This document shows, piece after piece, positions 22,941 through 31,706 of a stretch of DNA of 64,000 nucleotides; within the stretch, counting starts at the first letter, position 1, and every line of letters starts with the position of its first letter. Origin of the DNA: Rudaea sp. (GTDB taxonomy: Bacteria > Pseudomonadota > Gammaproteobacteria > Xanthomonadales > Rhodanobacteraceae); NCBI GenBank assembly GCA_031291055.1, contig JARLJU010000203.1:1-64000 (forward strand). The letters are read 5' to 3'. Below the pieces are notes generated by a model. That model searched no databases. It was not told the DNA's origin and saw nothing but the letters and a program-made list of their open reading frames with translations. The translations under genes and the position numbers were made by a program.

Positions 22941-25010
22941 TCAATTGCCTTCGAATCCGTCCTTGAAAATTTCGTCGGCGAAAATCGTGAAGTTGCCGGG
23001 CGAAATATCGAAGAAAATGTTGCCGTCGCAGCGGACTTCGATTCGTGCGGTGGTGGTGGGCAGGTTCGGCACGATGACGTTCGCAGAGCCGCTATTGGGC
23101 ACGGCGCTGGCGAGCGTCGCGGCGAAGGTCAGGCCGCCGTCGGAAGAATAGAGTACGTCCACCGCCGTGCAGCTTACCGGCGCGGCCGTGGTATTGGCGA
23201 CGTTCCAGATCACGGTCTGATTGCTGTTGGTCGGCCATGTCACGGATGCCAGGGGTGCGGTTACCGCGAACGGCCCTGCGGCGGCCGTGACATGCACGAT
23301 CATGTCGTCCGTCGCGGTTGCGCCGCCGCCGGGATGATTGTCGCGCACGGTGAGGCGGAAATTCAGGTCGCGCGTCGTCATTGCCCAGGTCTCGCCCGGA
23401 ATGTCGCCGCCGGCCGGAATTCCGGTCGCCAGATTGTGGCTGAGAATGCGGGCCAGTTCCGGAACGTCGCGGCTAGGCGATGCGGTCGGTGGGTAGGACC
23501 GGAACAGGGGGCGCGTACCGTCGTCGGTTTCCGGCGGCGACGCGGTACCCAAATCCATTTGTTCCCAAGTATACGTGAGGGGGTCGTTTTCCTGGTCTGT
23601 GGCGCTGCCGTTCAGCTGGAACGGCGTCTGCGCCGGAATCGTGTAGTCGCTGCCCGCGTTGGGCACGGGCGCGTGGTTGTTTGCGGCAAGCACGGTACCG
23701 CAGGTTGCCCCGGACCCGGCCAGCACCTGCGCGATCGGGATGAGGCTGGCGGCATGGAAATACGGATCAGAATGGGGCTGCAGGTCCGACGGGCTGCATA
23801 TGCCGGCATAGGCCATGATGGTTGATCCGCTGCCCGGTTCCGTGGCTTGCGGCGCATAGCGGTTGCCGCCGCCACAAGCGCCGGAAATCGTGTTGAAGGT
23901 ATGGTTGGCGCCCATCTGGTGACCCATTTCGTGGGCAACGTAGTCGACCCAGAAACCATCACCCGTCGGTTGCGGCGATCCCGTCACCCCCTGTGCCTTG
24001 AGGCTGGAATTGCAGGCGACGCCGACATAGGCGATGCCGCCGCCACCGGTGCTGAAGACATGACCGAAGTCGTAGTTCGCCGAACCGATCACGCTGTCGA
24101 TGTTGGTCTGGTTCTGGCCAAGCATCGCACTGCCGTTGTTGTTGGTGTAGGGCTCGGACGAGGTGCTGGTATACACGAGCAGGTTGTTGTTGTTGACGAG
24201 CTGGAACTGCACGGCGAACTCGGTGAGGTAAATGCCGTTGACGCGATTGACCGCCTGCACGATCGCCGCCATGCCGTCCGCCACGGTGCCCCCGAAAAAC
24301 TGCGTGTATTCGGCGGTTGCGGCGAGTGCCAGACGGTAGGTGCGCACGCTGGCGCCGGTGGTCGTCTGCGTTGTGGGCGGCGCGCTCATGCCGGTTGCGG
24401 ATTGCAGTTGCGCCTGCAGCGAGGGTTGGTCGTCCACCAGGCAATGAAAGGAGTCTCGCGACGCGCCGAGTGCTTCGCGGCGGAAGCTGATGTATCGCGT
24501 GCTTTCGCGCAGAGCGACCGGTTGCACGAGGATCACGCCATCCGGTCCCCGGATCATTGCCGAAAATCCGTGTGGCGAATCGTCCAGCCGTGCCTGGATC
24601 TGCGGATGGTCGACAGCGTGCGCGGCGTAACTGCGGATCTGTGGATAGCGTGCGGCCAGTTGCGGCGCCATCACCTGGGTGCGATAGACCGCGAAGACCT
24701 GCGCGCTGCCGTCCGGCAAGGGCAGCGCGAGCATCACGGGTGTGCCGCCGCTGGACTCGTCGGGCGCTGTATCCAGGCTTGCGCGCAAGCCGGCAAGATC
24801 CAGGTTCAGGGCGCGATAGTCATGCAGAGGTGCGGCGAGCATGGCGGTGTCGACACCTGCCTGCGCGGCGCGATCTTGCCAAAGTGATGGCTCGTCCGCA
24901 GATGCTGCGGCGGCAGCGCCAATCAGCATGACGAGGATCCAGACCCGTCGCCAGCGACGTCCCTGGGCACAGTCCTGAAGCGGAGAGCGGACGCGGCAGC
25001 GCATGGACAT
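22941..25010 (-). CDS. Secreted reprolysin-type zinc metalloprotease with DEIFKDGFE tail
   Basis: 689 residues. Signal peptide at about residues 21-39 (VWILVMLIGAAAAASA). A propeptide-like region of about 180 residues follows. The catalytic domain has the metzincin zinc motif HEMGHQMGANH near residues 360-370 and a Met-turn-like IMAYAGIC. Downstream are two immunoglobulin-like modules (ending PFAVTAPLASVTWPTNSNQT... with AATLASAVPNSGSANVIVPNL). The protein ends ADEIFKDGFEGN, the same tail as on the beta-helix proteins at 1.4-3.2 kb. Likely a secreted or surface-attached protease. It converges with the thioredoxin/NHL gene. Confidence 0.88.
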   Translation of the reverse strand: MSMRCRVRSPLQDCAQGRRWRRVWILVMLIGAAAAASADEPSLWQDRAAQAGVDTAMLAAPLHDYRALNLDLAGLRASLDTAPDESSGGTPVMLALPLPDGSAQVFAVYRTQVMAPQLAARYPQIRSYAAHAVDHPQIQARLDDSPHGFSAMIRGPDGVILVQPVALRESTRYISFRREALGASRDSFHCLVDDQPSLQAQLQSATGMSAPPTTQTTTGASVRTYRLALAATAEYTQFFGGTVADGMAAIVQAVNRVNGIYLTEFAVQFQLVNNNNLLVYTSTSSEPYTNNNGSAMLGQNQTNIDSVIGSANYDFGHVFSTGGGGIAYVGVACNSSLKAQGVTGSPQPTGDGFWVDYVAHEMGHQMGANHTFNTISGACGGGNRYAPQATEPGSGSTIMAYAGICSPSDLQPHSDPYFHAASLIPIAQVLAGSGATCGTVLAANNHAPVPNAGSDYTIPAQTPFQLNGSATDQENDPLTYTWEQMDLGTASPPETDDGTRPLFRSYPPTASPSRDVPELARILSHNLATGIPAGGDIPGETWAMTTRDLNFRLTVRDNHPGGGATATDDMIVHVTAAAGPFAVTAPLASVTWPTNSNQTVIWNVANTTAAPVSCTAVDVLYSSDGGLTFAATLASAVPNSGSANVIVPNLPTTTARIEVRCDGNIFFDISPGNFTIFADEIFKDGFEGN

Positions 25011-25144
25011 TCATTCCGAAGGACAGGTGGGCAATGTAGCGACAATTCAGTCGGGCGGCCAGACTATGCCAGGCTCCTCGGCTTGTTTACCGGTGCCGTG
25101 TCCGGTATTCTGCGCGCCCTTCGCGAAGTCTTGCGCAAGGGCGC

Positions 25145-25236
25145 GGAGAGGTGTCCGAGTGGTTGAAGGAGCACGCCTGGAAAGTGTGTAAGCGGGTTAT
25201 ACCGCTTCGCGGGTTCGAATCCCGCTCTCTCCGCCA
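25145..25236 (+). tRNA. tRNA-Ser (anticodon GGA)
   Basis: Class II tRNA. Acceptor GGAGAGG (25145-25151) pairs with TCTCTCC before G-CCA; CCA is encoded (25234-25236). The anticodon loop CTGGAAA between CACGC and GTGTG gives GGA, reading UCC/UCU serine codons. Long variable arm (AAGCGGGTTATACCGCTT) and TTCGAAT T-loop are present. Confidence 0.95.
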
Positions 25237-25252
25237 GTTTTCAGGCTCCGCG

Positions 25253-25271
25253 GGATGTAGTTACTACATCC
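25253..25271. repeat. Perfect hairpin between tRNA-Ser and the SRP RNA
   Basis: GGATGTAG-TTA-CTACATCC, 8-bp perfect arms with a 3-base loop, 17 bases after the tRNA CCA. No T run follows, so it is either a processing or weak termination signal, or an operator near the ffs promoter. Confidence 0.5.
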
Positions 25272-25299
25272 TGAAAGTCATTCCAACTTCGCTTTCTAT

Positions 25300-25412
25300 G
25301 GTGGTCTCGTCGGTTCTCCCGCGACGATAGTTTGCAAATCCCGCCAGGGCCGGAAGGCAGCAACGGTAGCGAATGATTCGGGTGCCGGGATGTGGCTGGC
25401 GAGACCGCCACC
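25300..25412 (+). ncRNA. ffs: Signal recognition particle 4.5S RNA
   Basis: The conserved SRP core CCAGGGCCGGAAGGCAGCA lies at 25343-25361 and the other strand GGGTGCCGGGATGTGGCTGG at about 25380-25399. The ends GGTGGTCTCGTCGG and CTGGCGAGACCGCCACC pair along the rod, giving a 113-base small bacterial SRP RNA like that of E. coli. It binds Ffh and targets inner-membrane proteins. A short T run (TCGTTTTG) follows the end. Confidence 0.95.
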
Positions 25413-25635
25413 TCGTTTTGGGTATTGTTATCAGTGGAGCGCGAAGCCCGTCGGTTTCGATGAAGTTCGCGCAATTCCACAGCCCTGCCAAACCCTGGTG
25501 AAGCGTCGGGTTTGGCTCCCCCTTGACTTAAGGGGGCCAAGAGGAGCCGCTGCGCGACGAGGCGGGCTCGAAATGCACTCAACCCCGCCTTGACGTCTCT
25601 GCTAAAATCCAGGCTTGTCTCTTCGATCGACCCTC

Positions 25636-27246
25636 ATGTCGTATCAGGTCCTTGCGCGCAAATGGCGGCCACGCCGGTTTTCCGAACTGGTCGGGCAGGA
25701 ACACGTCGTGCGCGCGCTGAGTAATGCGCTCGATTCGGATCGCATGCATCATGCCTTCCTGTTCACGGGTACGCGAGGCGTCGGCAAGACGACGATCGCG
25801 CGCATCTTTGCCAAGTCGCTCAATTGCGAACGCGGACAGTCGTCCAACCCCTGCGGCGAATGCGCGGCATGTCTGGATATCGACGCCGGTCGCTTCATGG
25901 ACATGATCGAGATCGACGCGGCCAGCAATACCGGCGTCGATGATGTGCGCGAGGTGATCGAGAACGCGCAGTATTCGCCGTCGCGCGGTCGCTTCAAGGT
26001 GTATCTGATCGACGAAGTGCACATGCTCAGCAAATCGGCGTTCAATGCCTTGCTCAAGACGCTGGAAGAGCCGCCACCGCACGTGAAGTTCCTGCTGGCG
26101 ACCACCGATCCGCAGAAATTGCCGGTGACCGTGTTGTCACGCTGCCTGAAATTCAATCTCAAGCGTCTGTTGCCGGAGCAGATCAGCGGACAGATGCGGC
26201 ATATCCTTGATGCCGAGAAGATCGTTTTCGATCGGGACGCCCTGACCGAGCTGGCGCGCGGTGCCGATGGTTCGCTGCGCGACGGCCTGTCGCTGCTGGA
26301 TCAGGCCATCGCCTACGGCGCCGGCGCGGTGCATGCCGGTGAAGTGCGGCAGATGCTGGGCACGATCGAACGCGGACAGGTATTTGCGCTGGTCGAAGCG
26401 GTGCACGCCGGGGATGGCGCGCGCCTGATGGCCGAGATCGATCGTCTGGCCGAGTTCTCTCCGGATTTCGGCGGTGTGCTGGACGAAGTCGCCGGTGTGC
26501 TGCATCGCGTGCAGATCAAGCAACTGGTTGCCGAGCATGTGGCGACAGAGCAGGGTGGCGATGCGGAGGTGGCAGCGCTGGCGCGCGCCATGTCAGCGGA
26601 GGAAGTGCAGCTTTTCTACCAGATTGCGATCAGCGGACGCCGCGATCTGCCGCTGGCGCCGACGCCGCGCGCCGGCTTCGAGATGAGCCTGTTGCGCATG
26701 CTCGCGTTCCGGCCGGCGCAGGCCGGCGAGATATCCGCAACCCCGGCGCCCGCCGTTGCGAGCAGGGTGCAACCGCCGCCGCGAACTGCCGAGCCGCGCG
26801 CCGCGCCGGTACAGAATGTGCCGATGCCGCAAAGTATACAAAGCACCAATGCGGGCACGACGAGCGCATCCGGTGTCGATGAGTGGTCGGCGTTGATCGA
26901 TTCCGCAGGTCTGCGCGGTCCCGCCGGACAGCTCGCGCGCCATGCCGCCCTGATCGGCATCGATGGCGATGTCGTGCGTCTGGCGCTGAAGCCGGTGCAC
27001 GAACATTTCAGCTCGCCGCCGCTGATCGCCGAGATGGAAAAACGACTGGGCGCGACCCTGGGACGTGCGATCACGGTGCGCTTCGACAAGGCCGGCGCGG
27101 CCGATACACCCGCCGAAGCCGCCGAGCGCGCGCGTTCGACCCGGCAGAGTGCCGCCGAACGTTCGCTGGACCAGGACCCGGCCGTGCAGGCGCTGATCCG
27201 CGACTTCGACGGACGCATCGTTCCGGCTTCGGTCAAGCCGGTTTGA
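25636..27246 (+). CDS. dnaX: DNA polymerase III subunit tau/gamma
   Basis: The start at ATG 25636 (MSYQVLARKWRPRRFSELVGQ) is the family's normal N-terminus. 536 residues. The clamp-loader AAA+ domain has GTRGVGKTT (Walker A), zinc cysteines in NCERG...PCGECAAC, DEVHML (Walker B) and SRCLKFNL (SRC). A Pro/Ala-rich linker (residues ~365-415) leads to a C-terminal domain IV/V-like part, shorter than E. coli tau. I see no A-rich slippery heptamer of the E. coli type, so programmed production of gamma is not supported. Confidence 0.95.
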   Translation: MSYQVLARKWRPRRFSELVGQEHVVRALSNALDSDRMHHAFLFTGTRGVGKTTIARIFAKSLNCERGQSSNPCGECAACLDIDAGRFMDMIEIDAASNTGVDDVREVIENAQYSPSRGRFKVYLIDEVHMLSKSAFNALLKTLEEPPPHVKFLLATTDPQKLPVTVLSRCLKFNLKRLLPEQISGQMRHILDAEKIVFDRDALTELARGADGSLRDGLSLLDQAIAYGAGAVHAGEVRQMLGTIERGQVFALVEAVHAGDGARLMAEIDRLAEFSPDFGGVLDEVAGVLHRVQIKQLVAEHVATEQGGDAEVAALARAMSAEEVQLFYQIAISGRRDLPLAPTPRAGFEMSLLRMLAFRPAQAGEISATPAPAVASRVQPPPRTAEPRAAPVQNVPMPQSIQSTNAGTTSASGVDEWSALIDSAGLRGPAGQLARHAALIGIDGDVVRLALKPVHEHFSSPPLIAEMEKRLGATLGRAITVRFDKAGAADTPAEAAERARSTRQSAAERSLDQDPAVQALIRDFDGRIVPASVKPV

Positions 27247-27275
27247 TCCATTTCATCTGACACCAGGAGCCAATC

Positions 27276-27599
27276 ATGCGTGGACCCATGGCGCAACTCA
27301 TGCAACAGGCGCAGCGCATGCAGGAAAACCTCAAGCGCGCACAGGAGGAATTGGCCAAGCTCGAAGTCACCGGCCAGTCCGGAGGCGGCGTCGTCGGTGT
27401 GGTCATGAACGGCCGCCACGAGGTGCGCCGCGTCAGCATCGACCGCAAGCTTTTTGCCGATGATCCGGAGATGGCCGAAGACCTGGTCGCCGCCGCGATC
27501 AATGATGCCGTCAACAAGGTCGCCGCCGCCAGTCAGGCGCAAATGAGCGACGTCGCTGGCGGCATGAATCTGCCGCCCGGATTCAAGCTGCCGTTCTAG
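27276..27599 (+). CDS. ybaB: YbaB/EbfC nucleoid-associated protein
   Basis: 107 residues, [33 protein letters not shown] followed by a beta-sheet part and FKLPF. This is the YbaB DNA-binding dimer. It stands between dnaX and recR as in most proteobacteria; 29 bases after dnaX. Confidence 0.95.
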   Translation: MRGPMAQLMQQAQRMQENLKRAQEELAKLEVTGQSGGGVVGVVMNGRHEVRRVSIDRKLFADDPEMAEDLVAAAINDAVNKVAAASQAQMSDVAGGMNLPPGFKLPF

Positions 27600-27603
27600 A
27601 CGA

Positions 27604-27706
27604 GTTGTCAGTTGCCCGTTGCTGGTTCTCGGCGAGAGCAGAATGACCACAGATAATGCTCCGCGATCTCCTCAAACCGACAACCGGCAACTGACAACCA
27701 AGAACC
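27604..27706. repeat. Inverted pair of GACAACCGGCAAC-type repeats before recR
   Basis: The right unit (27679-27706) reads GACAACCGGCAACTGACAAC and onward CAAGAACC. The left unit (27604-27630) carries its inverse, sharing GTTGTCAGTTGCC exactly with the reverse complement. Another direct copy lies after recR (28339-28367). The units are within the ybaB-recR spacer and could fold into a long imperfect stem. They look like a dispersed intergenic repeat family. Confidence 0.6.
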
Positions 27707-27712
27707 ACCCCA

Positions 27713-28309
27713 ATGTCCGGCTCTCCCCTCCTCAACGAACTGATCGAAGCCCTGCGCTGCTTGCCGGGCGTCGGTGCCAAGACCGCGCAGCGCATGGCGT
27801 TTCATGTGCTGGAGCGCGATCGCGGGGGAGCGTCGCGGTTGGCGGATAAACTGGCGGCGGCCGTCGAGCGCATCGGCAACAGCAAGCGCTGTCGCACGTT
27901 CAGCGAAGAGGCCGTATGCACATTGTGTGCGAATCCGGCGCGCGATGCGCAGCTGTTGTGCGTGGTCGAGACGCCGGTGGATCAACTGGCGATCGAACAG
28001 GCGACGGGTTTTCGCGGTCACTATTTCGTGTTGCTCGGTCGGTTGTCACCTCTGGATGGCCTGGGTCCCAGGGAACTGGGACTGGATCTACTCGCCGCGC
28101 GGCTGGCCGAAGGCCAGGTGCGCGAACTGATCGTGGCAACGAACCCCACCGTGGAAGGCGAGGCGACGGCGCACATGCTAAGTCAACTGGCGCGCCAGGC
28201 TGGCGTGCGCGCGACCAGACTTGCGCATGGTGTTCCGCTTGGGGGCGAACTTGAGTTCATCGATCGCGGCACCCTGGCGCACGCGTTCGGCGGCCGGCTC
28301 AGTATTTGA
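27713..28309 (+). CDS. recR: Recombination mediator protein
   Basis: 198 residues. Helix-hairpin-helix near the N-terminus ([18 protein letters not shown]), zinc finger [13 protein letters not shown], Toprim domain ([35 protein letters not shown]). Acts with RecO/RecF to load RecA on gapped DNA. It is bracketed by copies of a dispersed repeat. Confidence 0.96.
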   Translation: MSGSPLLNELIEALRCLPGVGAKTAQRMAFHVLERDRGGASRLADKLAAAVERIGNSKRCRTFSEEAVCTLCANPARDAQLLCVVETPVDQLAIEQATGFRGHYFVLLGRLSPLDGLGPRELGLDLLAARLAEGQVRELIVATNPTVEGEATAHMLSQLARQAGVRATRLAHGVPLGGELEFIDRGTLAHAFGGRLSI

Positions 28310-28338
28310 AGACAGCCGCCGATATTCCCGGCTCTTCT

Positions 28339-28367
28339 GACAACCGGCAACCGACAACCAGGAATCA
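28339..28367 (+). repeat. Dispersed repeat copy after recR
   Basis: GACAACCGGCAACCGACAAC followed by CAGGAATCA. It matches 27679-27706 at nearly every position. It lies 30 bases after the recR stop and 23 bases before the HIT gene start. Confidence 0.6.
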
Positions 28368-28389
28368 TTCGCAGCATCGGGAGGACCAC

Positions 28390-28734
28390 ATGGGCGACAC
28401 GCTTTTCGGCAAGATCATCCGGCGCGAAATTCCCGCCGACATTGTCTACGAGGACGCCGAGTTTCTCGCGTTCCGCGATATCAATCCGCAGGCGCCGGTA
28501 CATGTGCTGTTCATTCCGAAGAAACCGATCGCGACCCTTAACGACGCGGGTGACGGCGATGCGCAGTTGATCGGCAAACTGGTGTTGGCAGCGTGCCGTT
28601 GGGCGAAAGAACAGGGATTTGCCGACAACGGTTACCGTTGCGTGATCAATTGCAACGGCGACGGCGGGCAGACGGTATTCCATCTGCATCTGCATTTGCT
28701 CGCCGGACGGCAGATGCACTGGCCGCCGGGCTAG
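28390..28734 (+). CDS. HIT-family protein (histidine triad nucleotide-binding)
   Basis: The start at ATG 28390 (GGGAGGA upstream) gives 114 residues: MGDTLFGKIIRREIPADIVYED... with the histidine triad HLHLHLLAG near residue 100. Members hydrolyse adenosine phosphoramidates and related nucleotides (HinT-like). Single-domain, cytoplasmic. Confidence 0.93.
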   Translation: MGDTLFGKIIRREIPADIVYEDAEFLAFRDINPQAPVHVLFIPKKPIATLNDAGDGDAQLIGKLVLAACRWAKEQGFADNGYRCVINCNGDGGQTVFHLHLHLLAGRQMHWPPG

Positions 28735-29016
28735 TCCCGCGTCGCGCAACGATTCAGCCGCCACTCGAGGAGGTGTCACGCTCGTGCAGCGTCTTCCTCA
28801 AATCGTTTTTGCTCACAAATGCGAGGCAGTTCCATTCCGTGGCTGGCAGCGCTCCTTCTCAGCTGCCGCGGGCCTCGACAGCGATCGACGTGGAATAGTT
28901 GGAAACCGCTGACCGGTCCGATGACGTCGATTAGGACCGATCGACAATCACAGCCATCCGGGCCGGACGCTTTGGGCGGCTCGAATCGTCTCGACAGTGC
29001 GTGTCAGCTGCAATCG

Positions 29017-29550
29017 CTACCGTCCGCGTACGATAACCACCGGTGGCGGACCCCACCAGTACGGCGCGAACGGACCGCCGTAGTACGGCCACCACGGATC
29101 GTAGTAGCCCGCAGCATATTGGCGCCTGGGCCACAGATAGACGCTGTCGGCGTCCACATGTGCATAGGTATAGTCGAAGTTGCCTACGTGATGCTTTTCG
29201 GTGCCGGCGACCTGGCCGACGACGGTGAGATCGCGGCCCTTGATGTAAACCGCCGGATCGTAGAAACCCTTGCTGCAGGCGATGAAGCGGCCGTCGCTGG
29301 CGTCGTGCCGGTTCGGGCGGGCATCGGCATACAGGCCACGCGCGAGCACCTCGAAGCAGGTGACGTCGGCCTTGGGTTCGACCTTGATGATTTCGCCGCC
29401 CCAGCGCACGCGCGCGTTGTTCGCATTCTGGGCCACCGCCTGCTGCGGCGTCACGGGTGCAAAATCGTTACCGACCAGTGGTGCTGGTACCGTTGCGCAG
29501 CCGCCGAGAGCGAAGGTGGCAAGCGCGGTGATCGCAAAAGTCTGGCGCAT
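29017..29550 (-). CDS. Slp-family outer-membrane lipoprotein
   Basis: The start at ATG 29550 has AAGGAGAC upstream and gives 177 residues beginning MRQTFAITALATFALGGCATVP, with lipobox LGGC (C18). The Slp domain follows (VRWGGEIIKVEPKADVTCFEVLAR...GRFIACSKGFYDPAVYIKGRDLTVVGQV in outline). It ends in a Tyr/Trp/Pro-rich tail (YYDPWWPYYGGPFAPYWWGPPP) that may be exposed. Related Slp lipoproteins are stationary-phase induced; here no regulatory site is obvious. Confidence 0.88.
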   Translation of the reverse strand: MRQTFAITALATFALGGCATVPAPLVGNDFAPVTPQQAVAQNANNARVRWGGEIIKVEPKADVTCFEVLARGLYADARPNRHDASDGRFIACSKGFYDPAVYIKGRDLTVVGQVAGTEKHHVGNFDYTYAHVDADSVYLWPRRQYAAGYYDPWWPYYGGPFAPYWWGPPPVVIVRGR

Positions 29551-29702
29551 GGCAAGTCTCCTTGGGGCCTGCTGAAAAAGACGGATCGCTACGTGCGTTC
29601 GTCGCATTGCAATGCTACTCCGGCGTCACCAATGCGACCGCAACACGCAACGCAAAATCCTGTAAATAACGCGATGCCCATGGATGTGTTCGCGATCGCC
29701 TG

Positions 29703-31706
29703 TCACTTCGGCTTCACTGGCGCCGCGGCTACGCGCAGCGCATCGACGCGGCGGCCGAACCTGCGCACGTCCGCCGTCAATGGTAACGCACAGGCATAGC
29801 GCAGGCTGACGTATTGCTCGAACAAATCCTGAACGGCGGACGGATTCGGAGTGACAGACCCGGCCTGCTGTTTTGCAGCAATACGCTGCGCGAACGATTG
29901 CGGGCCTTCGGCTGGCGTCCGTATGGCGCCGGTGCGCGCGAGTTTGCGGCACAACCGCGCATAGGCGGCGTCCAGCGGATCGGCAGTCACTGCGGGCGAG
30001 CGCAGGGTCCACCAGGCGAATACGCCGAGCAGCAGGGTGCTCACGCCGATCAGCACCGCGACCAGGTCGGAGTATTCGGCCTTGTCGATGCCGAATGGCG
30101 CCAGCAGGCTCTGCTGGCGCATGGCATTGAACTGCACGATCGCATCGTTCCAGATGCGGTTTACCACATCGAACTGGTTGCGCAAGCCCAGCAGCCAGTC
30201 GGACTGATACCAGGGCGCACTCGCGCCGGCGGCGGCACGCGCACCCAGTTCCACCCGCTGCGGACTCACCGCGGCAGTCGGGTCGACGCGGACCCAGCCG
30301 CGTCCATCAAGCCAGACTTCGGCCCAGGCGTGCGCATCGGACTGGCGTACGACCAGATAGTCGCCGGCGGAGTTGTAGTAGCCGCCCTGGTAGCCGGTCA
30401 CCACGCGCGCCGGAATGCCGGCCGCACGCATCAGGAAGGTGAATGCGGAGGAAAAATGCTCGCAGAATCCGCGCTTGGTGCCGAACAGGAAATCATCCAC
30501 TGAATCATGCCCGAGCAACGGCGCATTCAGGGTATAGAAAAACTCATCGTGGAAAAGATCGAGAGCCGCCTTGATGACGGCGTCGTCGCTGTGCAATTCA
30601 TTGCGCCAGCGCAGGGCCAGTTGGCGTGCTTGCGGATTGGATTCCACCGGCAACTGCAGGGCCAGCTCGCGTTGCCAGCGGCCGAGTGCGGCGTCGAGCC
30701 GATATCGCGTCGCCGAAGTTGCGTGGTAGCGCAGCAGATTGTCCACCGGCGTGCGGGCGACCAGACTCATGTCGGCGCCGCGGACGGCGTTGTCCGGTGC
30801 GGCGATGGGCACGTCCAGCGCCAGCAACCAGCGCCGCTGCGATGGCTCGAGAGTAACGTCGTAGCCGGTTGTCGCGCCGAGCGTCTGCAGGCTGTCCGCC
30901 TTGCCGTTGTTCGCGAAATATTCCGGGCGTGTCCATGCCGTGCCATCGAAATGCCAAAGAACGGGTCCGCGCCAATACAGATTCGCACGCGGTGGCAGCG
31001 TGCCGTCGAAGCTGACACGAAACGCAGGGCTGTCGTCGACGAGCAGCTCCTGCAGCGTGCCCGGTGCCATGCGATCGCCGAGGCCGGTGTGCGCGCTGGT
31101 ATCCATGGGCGCTCCCCACAATGGCGATCCCAGGCGTGGAAAGAACACGAATACGCAAAGTGCCAGTGGCACCGCAACGAGCAATGCGAATGCACCGCTG
31201 CGCAAGCCCTCGCGGACACCCATGGCCCAGGTGCGTGCCGGCGCAGTTGCCGGGCGTGGTTCGAGTTCGCGCATGGCTGCGAGGAACAGCGCAAGTGCGG
31301 CGAAGAGCAGCACGGCGAAGCCGAGACTGCTGTCGAACAGCAGCGCGCTCATCAGCACGAAACTGGCAAAGCAGATTGCGGCGCGCGCGTCGCGGCGGGT
31401 TTCGGTTTCGACCAGCTTGAGCACCAGCATCGCGCAGGCAAGCGCGCTACCGGGTTCGCGGCCGAAGATATTCCCATAGTGGAAAATGATAAAAACAGGA
31501 AAAAGCATCACCAGCGGAAGCTTGAGCCATATCGGAATGCGCGCGCCGCCGCGTTGACGCTGCACCCAGCGTCCGACCAGCAACGCCAGGATGAGCGCAG
31601 ACAGCGGCAACGGCAGCCGCCACACGTGCGGCAGCACGGCCACCAGCACGCTCGCGCTGGTCAGCCCGAACTGCAGCGGAGTCAGGCGCAAGATCGCGGT
31701 ATTCAC
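29703..31706 (-). CDS. TgpA-like membrane transglutaminase
   Basis: The start is at GTG 31706, overlapping the stop of the DUF58 gene. 667 residues. Five or six N-terminal transmembrane helices (to about residue 190) precede a periplasmic transglutaminase domain with the catalytic Cys in GFCEHFSSAFTFLMRAAGIPAR (listed by position ~430), His in DAHAWAEVW and Asp in VDPTAAV. One more membrane helix (LIGVSTLLLGVFAWW) and a cytoplasmic DUF4129-like tail follow. It is the third gene of a moxR-DUF58-tgpA operon, a common set of unclear substrate. Confidence 0.88.
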   Translation of the reverse strand: MNTAILRLTPLQFGLTSASVLVAVLPHVWRLPLPLSALILALLVGRWVQRQRGGARIPIWLKLPLVMLFPVFIIFHYGNIFGREPGSALACAMLVLKLVETETRRDARAAICFASFVLMSALLFDSSLGFAVLLFAALALFLAAMRELEPRPATAPARTWAMGVREGLRSGAFALLVAVPLALCVFVFFPRLGSPLWGAPMDTSAHTGLGDRMAPGTLQELLVDDSPAFRVSFDGTLPPRANLYWRGPVLWHFDGTAWTRPEYFANNGKADSLQTLGATTGYDVTLEPSQRRWLLALDVPIAAPDNAVRGADMSLVARTPVDNLLRYHATSATRYRLDAALGRWQRELALQLPVESNPQARQLALRWRNELHSDDAVIKAALDLFHDEFFYTLNAPLLGHDSVDDFLFGTKRGFCEHFSSAFTFLMRAAGIPARVVTGYQGGYYNSAGDYLVVRQSDAHAWAEVWLDGRGWVRVDPTAAVSPQRVELGARAAAGASAPWYQSDWLLGLRNQFDVVNRIWNDAIVQFNAMRQQSLLAPFGIDKAEYSDLVAVLIGVSTLLLGVFAWWTLRSPAVTADPLDAAYARLCRKLARTGAIRTPAEGPQSFAQRIAAKQQAGSVTPNPSAVQDLFEQYVSLRYACALPLTADVRRFGRRVDALRVAAAPVKPK

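Noticed and set aside
22941-25010. Opposite-strand long open frames (for example 23847-24887)
   Set aside because: They are mirror frames of the GC-rich metalloprotease gene and have no domain of their own.
25636-27246. Programmed frameshift in dnaX for a gamma product
   Set aside because: No A-rich slippery heptamer with a downstream stem was found in the linker region.
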